Shown piece after piece: positions 1 to 6,375 of a stretch of DNA of 7,830 bases. Every line of letters begins with the position of its first letter. Position 1 is the first letter of the stretch. The position numbers and the translations under genes are program-made. The DNA is from Paracoccaceae bacterium. GTDB lineage: Bacteria; Pseudomonadota; Alphaproteobacteria; Rhodobacterales; Rhodobacteraceae. The stretch is taken from positions 1 to 7,830 of the forward strand of contig JANSYB010000077.1 in assembly GCA_024742655.1 (NCBI GenBank), written 5' to 3'. Under the pieces are notes generated by a model. The model was not told the origin of the DNA, ran no database searches, and saw only the letters and a list, made by a program, of their open reading frames with translations.

Positions 1-1257
1 GGCCAGATCCTCGGGCTCCAGGTGGTTGACATGGTTCTTGCCGCAGGCCCGCGCCAGCGTCTGCGCCTCCAGCGTCAGCACCTTGAGGTAGTTGCGCAGC
101 TTGCGCCCCGCCTCGACCGGGTCCAGCCGCCTGGCCAGTTCCGGATCCTGCGTGGAAATGCCCGCCGGGTCCTGACCCTCGTGCCAGTCGTCATAGGCGC
201 CCGCGGTGGTGCCCAGCTTCTGATACTCGGCCTCCCACTTGGGATCGTTGTCACCGATGGCCACCATGGCCGCCGTGCCGATGCTGACCGCGTCGGCCCC
301 GAGCGCCAGTGCCTTGGCCACATCCGCGCCCGAGCGGATCCCGCCCGACACGATCAGCTGCACCTCGCGGTGCATGCCCTGATCCTGCAACGCCTGCACG
401 GCCTCGCGGATACAGGCCAGCGTCGGGATGCCCACATGTTCGATGAACACGTCCTGCGTGGCCGCCGTTCCACCCTGCATGCCGTCGATCACGACAACGT
501 CCGCACCGGCCTTGATCGCCAGCGTGGTGTCGAAATAGGGCCGCGCCGCGCCGACCTTGACGTAGATCGGTTTCTCCCAGCCGGTTATCTCGCGCAGCTC
601 GAGGATCTTGATCTCCAGATCGTCGGGGCCGGTCCAGTCCGGGTGTCGGCAGGCAGACCGCTGGTCGATGCCCTTGGGCAGCGTGCGCATCTCGGCCACG
701 CGGTCGGAAATCTTCTGACCCAGAAGCATCCCGCCCCCGCCCGGCTTGGCGCCCTGCCCCACGACCACCTCGATCGCATCGGCCTTGCGCAAATCGTCGG
801 GGTTCATCCCGTAGCGGCTTGGCAGGTACTGGTAGACCAGCGTCTTCGACTGGCCGCGTTCCTCGGGCGTCATGCCGCCGTCGCCCGTGGTGGTGGACGT
901 CCCCGCCGCCGAAGCACCGCGGCCCAGGGCCTCCTTGGCCTGTGCGCTGAGCGCGCCAAAGGACATGCCCGCGATGGTGATCGGGATTTTCAGCTCGATC
1001 GGCTTTTTCGCAAAGCGCGTGCCAAGCACCACGTTGGTGTCGCAGCGCTCACGGTAGCCCTCGAGCGGGTAGCGCGACATCGACGCGCCCAGAAAAACAA
1101 GGTCATCGAAATGCGGCACCTTGCGCTTGGCCCCGCCTCCGCGAATGTCGTAGATGCCGGTGGCCGCCGCGCGGCGGATTTCGGCGTTCACCTCTTGGGA
1201 AAAGGTGCTCGATTGAACCGGCAGGGTGCGCGGCACTTGATGTTCGTCATTGGCCAT
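1..1257 (-). CDS. glxD: FMN-binding glutamate-synthase-like subunit GlxD / N-methylglutamate synthase subunit MgsC (3' end cut by window)
   Basis: 419 codons are visible, starting at ATG 1257-1255. The frame is still open at base 1, so the C-terminus is missing, probably about 20-30 residues given that the family is near 440. The protein is the FMN-binding TIM-barrel part of glutamate synthase. Visible family signatures are IAGMSFGALS (95-104), GQGAKPGGGGMLLG (167-180), the SACRHPDW segment (201-208), YVKVGA (232-237), VVIDGMQGGTAATQ (255-268), LIVSGGIRSGADVAKALALG (301-320) and AVSIGTAA (323-330). The segment just before TQDPEL reads DWHEGQDPAGIS (357-368), where classical GltB has its CxxxxCP iron-sulfur ligands, so those cysteines appear absent. 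A strong Shine-Dalgarno (AGGAGGA) overlaps the stop codon of glxC, 12 nt upstream, indicating coupled translation. The protein probably forms the synthase with GlxB and GlxC. N-methylglutamate synthesis from methylamine and glutamate is the best-known role of such trios, but the substrate cannot be fixed from this sequence. Confidence 0.94.
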   Translation of the reverse strand, partial: MANDEHQVPRTLPVQSSTFSQEVNAEIRRAAATGIYDIRGGGAKRKVPHFDDLVFLGASMSRYPLEGYRERCDTNVVLGTRFAKKPIELKIPITIAGMSFGALSAQAKEALGRGASAAGTSTTTGDGGMTPEERGQSKTLVYQYLPSRYGMNPDDLRKADAIEVVVGQGAKPGGGGMLLGQKISDRVAEMRTLPKGIDQRSACRHPDWTGPDDLEIKILELREITGWEKPIYVKVGAARPYFDTTLAIKAGADVVVIDGMQGGTAATQDVFIEHVGIPTLACIREAVQALQDQGMHREVQLIVSGGIRSGADVAKALALGADAVSIGTAAMVAIGDNDPKWEAEYQKLGTTAGAYDDWHEGQDPAGISTQDPELARRLDPVEAGRKLRNYLKVLTLEAQTLARACGKNHVNHLEPEDLA

Positions 1258-1269
1258 GTGCCGTCCTCC

Positions 1270-1947
1270 TCAATACGCGTTGTCGATGTCGAAATTATAG
1301 AGCTTGCGGGCCGACCCGTAGCGCTTGAACTCTTCGGGCTTGGCATCCATGCCCGCGCGTTCCAGCAGATCGGTCAGGGTCGCGATATGCTCGGGGCGCA
1401 TCTCTTTCTCGATGCAGTCGGCACCAAGGCTTTTGACCGAACCGCGCACGAAGAGATGCGCCTCGTAGATCGAATCGCCAAGCGCGTCGCCCGCGTCGCC
1501 ACAGACCACCAGATTGCCCCTTTGCGCCATGAAGGCCGACATGTGGCCGATATTGCCCTGCACCACGATGTCGATTCCCTTCATGGAAATCCCGCAGCGC
1601 GAACTGGCATTACCCTTGATGACCAGAAGCCCGCCATGGCCCGTGGCCCCGGCATACTGGCTGGCGTCGCCCTCGACGATCACGGTGCCGGACATCATAT
1701 TCTCGGCCACGCCCGGCCCGACATTGCCCTTCACGGTGATCGTGGCCTGCTTGTTCATGCCCGCGCAGTAATACCCGGTGGAGCCGTTGACGGTCACGTC
1801 GATCGGCGCGTCAAGGCCCACGGCAATGGCATGGCTGCCGCGCGGCTTCACGATTTCCCAGGCGGTTTCGTTGGTCTGATGGCTCTGGGCCTGAAGCGCC
1901 TCGTTCAGCGCGCGCAGCCCGTTTTCCTCAAGATTGAATGTCTGCAT
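1270..1947 (-). CDS. glxC: GXGXG-domain protein GlxC / N-methylglutamate synthase subunit MgsB
   Basis: 225 residues, homologous to the C-terminal GXGXG (right-handed beta-helix) domain of the glutamate synthase large subunit. Successive glycine-rich turns are visible: KGNVGPG (73-79), EGDASQYAG (92-100), KGNASSRCG (111-119), QGNIGH (130-135) and CGDAGDALG (149-157). This is the spacing expected of stacked beta-helix coils. In glutamate synthase this domain links the amidotransferase and FMN domains structurally and has no active site, so here it is likely the scaffold between GlxB and GlxD. I chose ATG 1947-1945 (MQTFNL). A longer in-frame ORF starts at 2001 but would add 18 residues lying entirely inside glxB. 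The start follows the glxB stop by one nucleotide (TGA-C-ATG) and has no convincing Shine-Dalgarno of its own, so translation probably depends on ribosomes finishing glxB. Confidence 0.94.
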   Translation of the reverse strand: MQTFNLEENGLRALNEALQAQSHQTNETAWEIVKPRGSHAIAVGLDAPIDVTVNGSTGYYCAGMNKQATITVKGNVGPGVAENMMSGTVIVEGDASQYAGATGHGGLLVIKGNASSRCGISMKGIDIVVQGNIGHMSAFMAQRGNLVVCGDAGDALGDSIYEAHLFVRGSVKSLGADCIEKEMRPEHIATLTDLLERAGMDAKPEEFKRYGSARKLYNFDIDNAY

Positions 1948-1948
1948 G

Positions 1949-2842
1949 TCAGTGGGTCCAGAAATAGACGGTTGCGGGTTCGGGCTCCCAGACGCGGGCA
2001 TCCTCGATGCCAGGCAGGTTGACCAGCGCGCGGTATTCGCTGCCGAAGGCGACGTATTGATCGGTTTCGGCCATCACGGCGGGCTTGCACGCGATCGGGT
2101 CGCGCAGCACGCCGAACCCGTCCTTGGTGCCCACCACGAAGGTGTAGAACCCGTCAAGATCCTCGATACCCGATTCCAGCGCCTCGCCCAGGCTTTCGCC
2201 CTGCTGCATCTTCCATGTCAGGTAGGCGGCGGCGACCTCGGTGTCGTTCTCGGTCTCCACGTTGACGCCCTGCCGGGCCAGCTTGCGGCGCAGGGAGTTG
2301 TGATTGCTCAGCGAGCCGTTATGCACAAGGCACTGATCCGCCCCGGTCGAGAACGGGTGCGCCCCAAGCGTGGTAACGGCCGACTCGGTCGCCATGCGGG
2401 TGTGCCCGATCCCGTGCGTGCCGGTCAGTTGCGGGATGTCGAAGCGTTTCGCGACATCTCCCGGCAGGCCGACTTCCTTGTAGATTTCAATCACTTCACC
2501 CGCGCTCATCACGCGCATGTCGGGTCGGATGCTTTTCAGCGCGGCACGCGCCTCGGCCACCTTACCCTCGGGCAGTTCCAGCACTGCGTGGGTGTCGATC
2601 ACCCGCATGCTGACATGCTCCTCGATCTCACAACCCAGGTCGTGATCCAGCCCCGCGAAGGTGGCCGGATCGGCCGCCTGCACGGTCAGCTTGGCAAACC
2701 CGTCTTGATCTGTGCCGTAGACCGCGATCCCGGCGCTATCCGGTCCACGGTCCGACATGGTGATCAGCATATCGGTCAGCATTTCCCCAAGACGCGGTTC
2801 CAGCGCCTTGTCCTTCAAGAACAGTCCGACGATTCCACACAT
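1949..2842 (-). CDS. glxB: Class II glutamine amidotransferase GlxB / N-methylglutamate synthase subunit MgsA
   Basis: 297 residues, the N-terminal-nucleophile (class II) glutaminase domain as a stand-alone protein. Cys2 in MCGIVGLF becomes the catalytic N-terminal cysteine once Met is removed. This fixes the start at ATG 2842-2840 rather than at the upstream in-frame starts at 2899 or 2854. A GGAGG Shine-Dalgarno (2852-2848) sits 5 nt before this ATG. Other active-site motifs are DRGPDSAG (31-38), GHTRMAT (146-152, Arg149), HNGSLSNH (174-181, oxyanion Asn175-Gly176) and ENDTE (198-202, Asp200). About 85 residues separate the second and third motifs, forming an insertion not found in minimal amidotransferases such as GlmS or PurF. 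From family knowledge it should hydrolyse glutamine and deliver ammonia to the FMN subunit. In N-methylglutamate synthases the physiological role of this subunit is less clear. It is the first gene of the glxBCD run. Confidence 0.95.
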   Translation of the reverse strand: MCGIVGLFLKDKALEPRLGEMLTDMLITMSDRGPDSAGIAVYGTDQDGFAKLTVQAADPATFAGLDHDLGCEIEEHVSMRVIDTHAVLELPEGKVAEARAALKSIRPDMRVMSAGEVIEIYKEVGLPGDVAKRFDIPQLTGTHGIGHTRMATESAVTTLGAHPFSTGADQCLVHNGSLSNHNSLRRKLARQGVNVETENDTEVAAAYLTWKMQQGESLGEALESGIEDLDGFYTFVVGTKDGFGVLRDPIACKPAVMAETDQYVAFGSEYRALVNLPGIEDARVWEPEPATVYFWTH

Positions 2843-2907
2843 CGACGCCTCCATGACTTCTGTCGCGCAGACGCTAGCGGGGAATCGGACCAGTAGCAAT
2901 AGAAAGA

Positions 2908-2935
2908 ATTATTGTTTCCTATCAGGAATAATCAA
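2908..2935 (-). promoter_or_regulatory. Candidate promoter of glxBCD with an operator-like inverted repeat in its spacer
   Basis: On the minus strand, TTGATT (2935-2930, 4/6 to the -35 consensus) and AATAAT (2913-2908, 5/6 to the -10) are separated by 16 nt. The -35 overlaps the regulator's stop codon, so glxB can have its own promoter even though it lies only 89 bp downstream. The spacer contains TTCCT-ATC-AGGAA (2916-2928 on the plus strand), a perfect 5 bp inverted repeat with a 3 bp centre, flanked by A/T-rich arms. A protein bound there would contact the polymerase site directly. The predicted transcript start is near 2901, giving a leader of about 58 nt before ATG 2842. The start site is a prediction from motifs only. 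Confidence 0.5.
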
Positions 2936-2957
2936 CCGCCGCCCTGAGGATAGGAAA
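2915..2957. repeat. Inverted 9-mer pair TTTCCTATC ... GATAGGAAA around the regulator/glxB junction
   Basis: TTTCCTATC at 2915-2923 and its exact reverse complement GATAGGAAA at 2949-2957 are 25 bp apart, with centres 34 bp apart, about three helical turns. The first lies inside the promoter-like spacer upstream of glxB. The second lies in the last codons of the regulator gene. A related half site, AGGAATAA, starts at 2924. The set may be the binding site of the XRE-cupin regulator, but no matching set elsewhere in the window supports this. Confidence 0.45.
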
Positions 2958-3564
2958 TCACTGACAAATACCGCACCGGCAGCTTGATCAATTCGTCCGG
3001 CCCGTGCGGCGCGTCGGCGTCGAAAAACAGGCTGTCCCCGGGACGCAGGTGAAAGCTTTGATCGCCGTGGCGATACCCGACCTCGCCCTCCAGAATATAA
3101 AGCAGTTCGATACCCTCGTGCTGAAACGTCGGGAAAATGTCCGATTCCTCGCTCAGCGTGATCAGGTAAGGCTCCACCACGACACCGCTATTGGTGGCGC
3201 CGATATGGCCCAGAAGGTTGTATTGATGGCCCGCGCGCGTGCCTGCGCGCTCGATCTCAAGCGCCTCGCCCGCCTTGACATGCACCGCCTCGCGCCGTTC
3301 CTCGAAGCGGCGGAAAAAGGCCGTCATCGGCACGCTCAGCGCCGCCGACAGAACCTGCAGCGTTGTCAGAGAGGCCGATGTGACCCCGTTCTCGATCTTG
3401 GACAACATGCCCACCGACAGCCCCGTCGCCTCGGCCAGGTCGGCCACGGTCATGTTGCGCGCCTTGCGGAAATCGCGCACCTCGCGGCCGATCGCGGTCT
3501 CGAGGTTCTTTTCGCGGCTCTCGCGGGTTTTGTGCGGGTCCTGACTGAGTTTGGATACGGGCAT
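2932..3564 (-). CDS. XRE-family transcriptional regulator with C-terminal cupin domain
   Basis: 210 residues in the standard two-domain layout of XRE-cupin regulators. The N-terminal Cro/C1 helix-turn-helix spans about 24-85, with VADLAEATGLSVGMLSKIENG (40-60) covering the recognition region and SLTTLQVLSAAL following. The C-terminal small cupin spans about 135-205, with motif 1 around QHEGIELLYILEGEVGYRHG (148-167) and motif 2 RPGDSLFFDADAPHG (174-188). His149, Glu153 and His187 could be metal or ligand contacts. A basic, charged N-terminal tail of about 25 residues precedes the HTH. ATG 3564-3562 was chosen because a partial GAG ribosome site lies 5 nt before it. GTG 3570-3568 is possible, and a stop immediately upstream excludes anything longer. 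The gene lies in the same direction as glxBCD and immediately upstream, so it is the obvious candidate to control that operon, perhaps in response to a small amine or amino acid. Effector and sign of control are unknown. Confidence 0.92.
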   Translation of the reverse strand: MPVSKLSQDPHKTRESREKNLETAIGREVRDFRKARNMTVADLAEATGLSVGMLSKIENGVTSASLTTLQVLSAALSVPMTAFFRRFEERREAVHVKAGEALEIERAGTRAGHQYNLLGHIGATNSGVVVEPYLITLSEESDIFPTFQHEGIELLYILEGEVGYRHGDQSFHLRPGDSLFFDADAPHGPDELIKLPVRYLSVISYPQGGG

Positions 3565-3650
3565 GAACACTCATCTTTTGACTGGCGCGCCACGATGCGC
3601 AATCGGAAGATGTTTTTCAAGCTGAACCTTGGACCGGGCTGTGGGGCCGT

Positions 3651-3671
3651 CGCCACATTCGCGCCACATTC
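3651..3671. repeat. Tandem 10 bp direct repeat CGCCACATTC with 11 bp period
   Basis: CGCCACATTC occurs at 3651-3660 and again at 3662-3671, separated by a single G. The period is therefore 11 bp, one turn of B-DNA, which puts both copies on the same helix face. It lies in the 206 bp gap between the XRE-cupin regulator (minus) and the 40-residue ORF (plus), about 87 bp upstream of the regulator start and 100 bp upstream of the small ORF. It could serve either gene. No binding protein is identified. Confidence 0.5.
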
Positions 3672-3718
3672 CGGTCACCAATGCGCCGAAATGTCATGCT
3701 TTGCTGAACGGATTAACG

Positions 3719-3735
3719 AGCGCCGGTCGGGCGCT
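3719..3735 (+). promoter_or_regulatory. Small hairpin in the leader of the 40-residue ORF
   Basis: AGCGCC (3719-3724) and GGCGCT (3730-3735) form a perfect 6 bp stem around a 5 nt loop. The hairpin ends 22 nt upstream of the Shine-Dalgarno of the small ORF. No run of T follows on either strand, so it is not a terminator. It may be a leader structure or chance in GC-rich DNA. No convincing sigma-70 promoter was found in 3565-3770 on the plus strand. Confidence 0.3.
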
Positions 3736-3770
3736 GTCCGGCCGGTCTGTTACCCAAAAGGAGCAGACAG

Positions 3771-3893
3771 ATGCCACAGGCACAGCCCAAAGAGCAAGAT
3801 CAGACCCCCACCCCCGCGCGCAGTGAGGCCAAGGCCCAAACACCTGCCAAGACGGTCAGCAAACAGGTGTTCAGCGACTTCGCGTCGATCTGA
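3771..3893 (+). CDS. Putative 40-residue small protein, unknown function
   Basis: This short ORF is preceded by AAGGAG (3758-3763) with an ideal 7 nt spacing to ATG. The translation begins MPQAQPKEQDQTPTPARSEA and ends KQVFSDFASI, then TGA. It is rich in Gln, Pro, Lys, Ala and Thr with no membrane segment, cysteine or signal peptide, and looks disordered except for the aromatic, partly hydrophobic C-terminal tail (VFSDFASI). I do not recognise the family. Support comes from the Shine-Dalgarno, the use of an otherwise empty 394 bp gap, and a composition that reads as plausible protein. It lies convergent to ndk and divergent from the XRE-cupin regulator. It could equally be a leader peptide or an untranslated stretch, since a 40-codon open frame in GC-rich DNA is not rare. 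Confidence 0.58.
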   Translation: MPQAQPKEQDQTPTPARSEAKAQTPAKTVSKQVFSDFASI

Positions 3894-3905
3894 ATTGCAG
3901 GCACG

Positions 3906-3936
3906 AAAAAGGCGGCGCAGCCGATGCCACGCCGCC
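3906..3936 (-). terminator. Rho-independent terminator of ndk
   Basis: Read on the minus strand, GGCGGCG (3936-3930) pairs perfectly with CGCCGCC (3917-3911) around a 12 nt loop and is followed directly by five T (3910-3906). It begins 22 nt after the ndk stop codon. On the plus strand no T run follows the stem, so it should end only ndk transcripts. It also sits 12 nt beyond the stop codon of the convergent small ORF. Confidence 0.85.
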
Positions 3937-3958
3937 CTGACGATCCATCGGACCGGTC

Positions 3959-4381
3959 TTAGCCGACCAGTTCGAGACCCGAGAAGAAGTACGCGATTTC
4001 CACCGCCGCGGTTTCCGGCGCGTCAGAGCCGTGAACCGAATTCTCACCGACCGATTCCGCGAATTCGGCGCGGATCGTGCCCGGGGCGGCATCGGCGGGG
4101 TTGGTGGCCCCCATCACTTCGCGGTTCTTGGCAATCGCGCCTTCGCCTTCCAGCACCTGCACCACGACCGGCTCGGAAGCCATGAATTCGCACAGCTCGT
4201 CGTAGAACGGGCGTTCGGCATGCACGGCGTAGAACACACCGGCCTGATCCTTGGTCAGGTGGATGCGTTTCTGCGCGATGATGCGCAGGCCTGCATCTTC
4301 GAACTTGGCGTTGATCTTGCCGGTCAGGTTGCGCTTGGTGGCATCGGGTTTGATGATGGACAGGGTGCGTTCGACAGCCAT
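3959..4381 (-). CDS. ndk: Nucleoside diphosphate kinase
   Basis: 140 residues, the normal bacterial Ndk length, full and intact. The enzyme exchanges the terminal phosphate between nucleoside tri- and diphosphates through a phosphohistidine, balancing cytoplasmic NTP and dNTP pools. Visible landmarks are TLSIIKPDA (6-14, Lys11), the AERPFYDEL segment (55-63), Arg87 and Thr93 around [13 protein letters not shown] (86-98), Arg104 (GTIRAEF), and the active-site signature NSVHGSD (114-120) with catalytic His117. The start is ATG 4381-4379, because the family begins [14 protein letters not shown] and an AGAGG ribosome site lies 5 nt upstream. The in-frame extension to 4534 would add 51 residues unlike Ndk. 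The gene is monocistronic, diverges from the ABC-F gene and ends at its own terminator. Confidence 0.98.
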   Translation of the reverse strand: MAVERTLSIIKPDATKRNLTGKINAKFEDAGLRIIAQKRIHLTKDQAGVFYAVHAERPFYDELCEFMASEPVVVQVLEGEGAIAKNREVMGATNPADAAPGTIRAEFAESVGENSVHGSDAPETAAVEIAYFFSGLELVG

Positions 4382-4438
4382 GGTAGCCTCTTTTTCCTTG
4401 CAGAACGGCGCGAACACAATGCCCGCGCCCTTGAATTG

Positions 4439-4475
4439 CGGCCCCGATAGCATGGGGGCCGGGCTTTGAAAAGCC
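4439..4475. repeat. Two adjacent inverted repeats in the ndk / ABC-F divergent promoter region
   Basis: CGGCCCC (4439-4445) and GGGGCCG (4455-4461) form 7 bp arms around 9 nt. Immediately after them comes the palindrome GGCTTT-GA-AAAGCC (4462-4475) with 6 bp arms. Both lie in the 133 bp between ndk (start 4381) and the ABC-F gene (start 4515). They could be operators or leader structures acting on either gene. No T run makes them terminators, and I could not place a convincing -35/-10 pair for either gene here. Confidence 0.45.
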
Positions 4476-4514
4476 GCGATTGACGCAGGCGGCGGGATGG
4501 GGCATCCGGGGGCC

Positions 4515-6371
4515 ATGCTCCGGTTGGACAACATAAGCTACTCGGTCGCCGGCCGGCCCCTGATTGATGGGGCATCGGCGATGATTCCCGATGGTCACAA
4601 GGTCGGCATAGTCGGCCGGAACGGCACCGGAAAAACCACGATTTTCAAATTGATACGCGGCGAACTTTCGCTGGAATCGGGCGATATCCACCTGCCCGCC
4701 CGCGCCCGCATCGGCGGCGTCGATCAGGAGGTGCCGGGCAACGAGGTGTCACTGCTGGACACCGTGCTGGCCGCTGATACCGAGCGTGCCGCCCTTCTGG
4801 CCGAGGCCGACAGCGCCACAGATGGGGACCGGATCGCCGAGATCCAGACCCGTCTGGCCGATATCGACGCCTGGAGTGCAGAGGCCCGCGCCGCTTCGAT
4901 CCTAAAGGGGCTGGGGTTCACCGATGCCGAACAGGCGATGCCCTGCTCGGCCTTTTCGGGCGGCTGGCGGATGCGCGTTGCGTTGGCGGCGGTGCTCTTT
5001 TCCGCGCCCGACCTGCTGCTGCTCGATGAGCCGACCAACTATCTCGATCTCGAGGGCGCGCTCTGGCTGGAAAGCTACCTCGCCCGCTATCCGCATACCG
5101 TGCTGGTTATCAGCCACGATCGCGGCCTTCTGAACCGGGCGGTCGGCTCCATCCTGCATCTCGAAGACCGCAAGCTGACGCTCTACCAGGGCGGTTACGA
5201 CACGTTCGCCCAGACCCGCGCCGCCCGCGTCGCCGCCGCCGAGGCCGAGGCGAAAAAACAGGAGGCGCGCCGCGCGCATCTGCAATCCTATGTCGACCGG
5301 TTCCGCTACAAGGCCGACAAGGCCCGGCAGGCGCAGGCCCGGATCAAGGCCTTGGCCCGGATGCAGCCGATCACCCGCCCGCAGGAGGCAGCACTGCGCC
5401 GGTTCACCTTTCCCGAACCCGAACAGCTGTCGCCCCCCATCATCCGGCTGGAAGGGGCCGCCACTGGCTATGACGGCGCGGCCGTGCTGCGGCGGCTGAA
5501 CCTGCGCATCGACCAGGATGACCGCATTGCCCTGCTGGGCCGTAACGGTGAGGGGAAATCCACCCTTTCCAAGTTGCTGGCGGGCAAACTTGATGTTCTT
5601 GAGGGGCAAATGCACGCCTCGAACAAGCTGCGCGTCGGCTATTTCGCGCAGCACCAGGTCGACGAATTGCGCATCGACGAAACGCCGCTGGATCATATCC
5701 GCCGCCTGCGTCCCGACGAGGCGCAGGCCAAACTGCGCGCCCGTCTGGGCGGATTCGGCATCGGTGCCGAGCAGGCCGACACCGAGGTGGGCCGCCTTTC
5801 GGGGGGACAAAAGGCCAGGTTGAGCCTGATGCTGGCCACGATCGACAGCCCGCACATGCTGATCCTCGACGAGCCGACCAACCACCTCGATATCGAAAGC
5901 CGCGAGGCACTGGTCGAGGCGCTGACCGCCTATTCCGGCGCGATTATCCTTGTCAGTCACGACATGCACCTGCTGAGCCTTGTGGCCGACCGGCTGTGGC
6001 TGGTCCGGGATGGCACGGTGCAGCCCTACGAGGGCGATCTGGACAGCTATCGCGCGATGCTGCTTGGCGGGGACGACACCGCCAAGACCGGCAGAGCCGA
6101 CAAGCCCGCCGCCAAGGCCAAACGCCCGTCGCGCGATGCCATCCTCGCCCTGCGGCAGGACGTGCGCAAATGCGAGGAGCGGGTGGAAAAACTCAACGAG
6201 ATGCGCGACCGCATCGCCACCAAGCTGGCCGACCCGGCGATGTACGAAGAACAGAACGCCAGCCAGGCCGCCGTATGGAACAAGAAGTATTCCGAGGTCA
6301 TGGACGGGCTCGACCGCGCGGAAACGCTTTGGATGGCCGCCCTTGAACGACTGGAAAAGGCCGGGGGCTGA
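4515..6371 (+). CDS. yheS: ABC-F family ATPase, YheS-type (ribosome-associated)
   Basis: 618 residues with two ABC domains in one chain and no membrane segment, which defines ABC-F proteins. Domain 1 has Walker [10 protein letters not shown] (34-42), signature FSGGWRMR (147-154), Walker [13 protein letters not shown] (167-178) and switch His201. The linker (about 220-305) carries the helical P-site-tRNA-interaction region with [20 protein letters not shown] (258-277). Domain 2 has GRNGEGKST (342-350), LSGGQKAR (428-435), [11 protein letters not shown] (449-459) and His482. A lysine/alanine-rich stretch leads to a C-terminal coiled coil (about 543-615). The DAW...RAAS segment, FSGGWRMR and the linker most resemble E. 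coli YheS among ABC-F types. ABC-F proteins bind the ribosomal E site and relieve stalled translation; the exact role of YheS-type members is less settled. ATG 4515 (MLRLDNISY) fits the family start; ATG 4497 would add six residues. It heads a tight plus-strand run. Confidence 0.95.
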   Translation: MLRLDNISYSVAGRPLIDGASAMIPDGHKVGIVGRNGTGKTTIFKLIRGELSLESGDIHLPARARIGGVDQEVPGNEVSLLDTVLAADTERAALLAEADSATDGDRIAEIQTRLADIDAWSAEARAASILKGLGFTDAEQAMPCSAFSGGWRMRVALAAVLFSAPDLLLLDEPTNYLDLEGALWLESYLARYPHTVLVISHDRGLLNRAVGSILHLEDRKLTLYQGGYDTFAQTRAARVAAAEAEAKKQEARRAHLQSYVDRFRYKADKARQAQARIKALARMQPITRPQEAALRRFTFPEPEQLSPPIIRLEGAATGYDGAAVLRRLNLRIDQDDRIALLGRNGEGKSTLSKLLAGKLDVLEGQMHASNKLRVGYFAQHQVDELRIDETPLDHIRRLRPDEAQAKLRARLGGFGIGAEQADTEVGRLSGGQKARLSLMLATIDSPHMLILDEPTNHLDIESREALVEALTAYSGAIILVSHDMHLLSLVADRLWLVRDGTVQPYEGDLDSYRAMLLGGDDTAKTGRADKPAAKAKRPSRDAILALRQDVRKCEERVEKLNEMRDRIATKLADPAMYEEQNASQAAVWNKKYSEVMDGLDRAETLWMAALERLEKAGG

Positions 6372-6375
6372 CGCG

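Noticed and set aside
22..2022. 666-codon open frame on the plus strand
   Set aside because: It lies opposite glxC and glxD, has Arg/His/Gly/Leu-rich translation with no recognisable domain, and is the expected antisense open frame of GC3-biased genes.
1934..2896. 320-codon open frame on the plus strand
   Set aside because: It is antisense to glxB, which has all class II amidotransferase motifs; the translation shows no family features.
3592..3620. TTGAAA-17-CATCGT as promoter of the XRE-cupin regulator (minus strand)
   Set aside because: The -35 is good (5/6) but the -10 matches only 3/6; too weak to list as a feature without transcript data.
3450..3656. 68-codon minus-strand frame spanning the regulator start
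   Set aside because: It overlaps the regulator out of frame, lacks a ribosome site and shows no recognisable sequence.
3004..4185. 393-codon open frame on the plus strand
   Set aside because: It runs antisense through the XRE-cupin regulator, the intergenic gap and part of ndk; the translation is Arg/Pro/His-rich low-complexity text typical of shadow frames.
4382..4534. 51-residue N-terminal extension of Ndk
   Set aside because: The family starts [14 protein letters not shown], the result is exactly 140 residues, and a ribosome site lies 5 nt before ATG 4381.
4496..4576. 11 bp direct repeat GATGGGGCATC at 4496-4506 and 4566-4576
   Set aside because: The second copy encodes normal ABC-F residues (DGAS) and the first spans the start region; self-complementary GC-rich words recur easily, so no function is claimed.
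5980..6375. N-terminal extension of the MarC frame back into the ABC-F gene
   Set aside because: The extension is Arg/Pro-rich out-of-frame ABC-F sequence; MarC homology begins exactly at MDPTFLITAF (6376).
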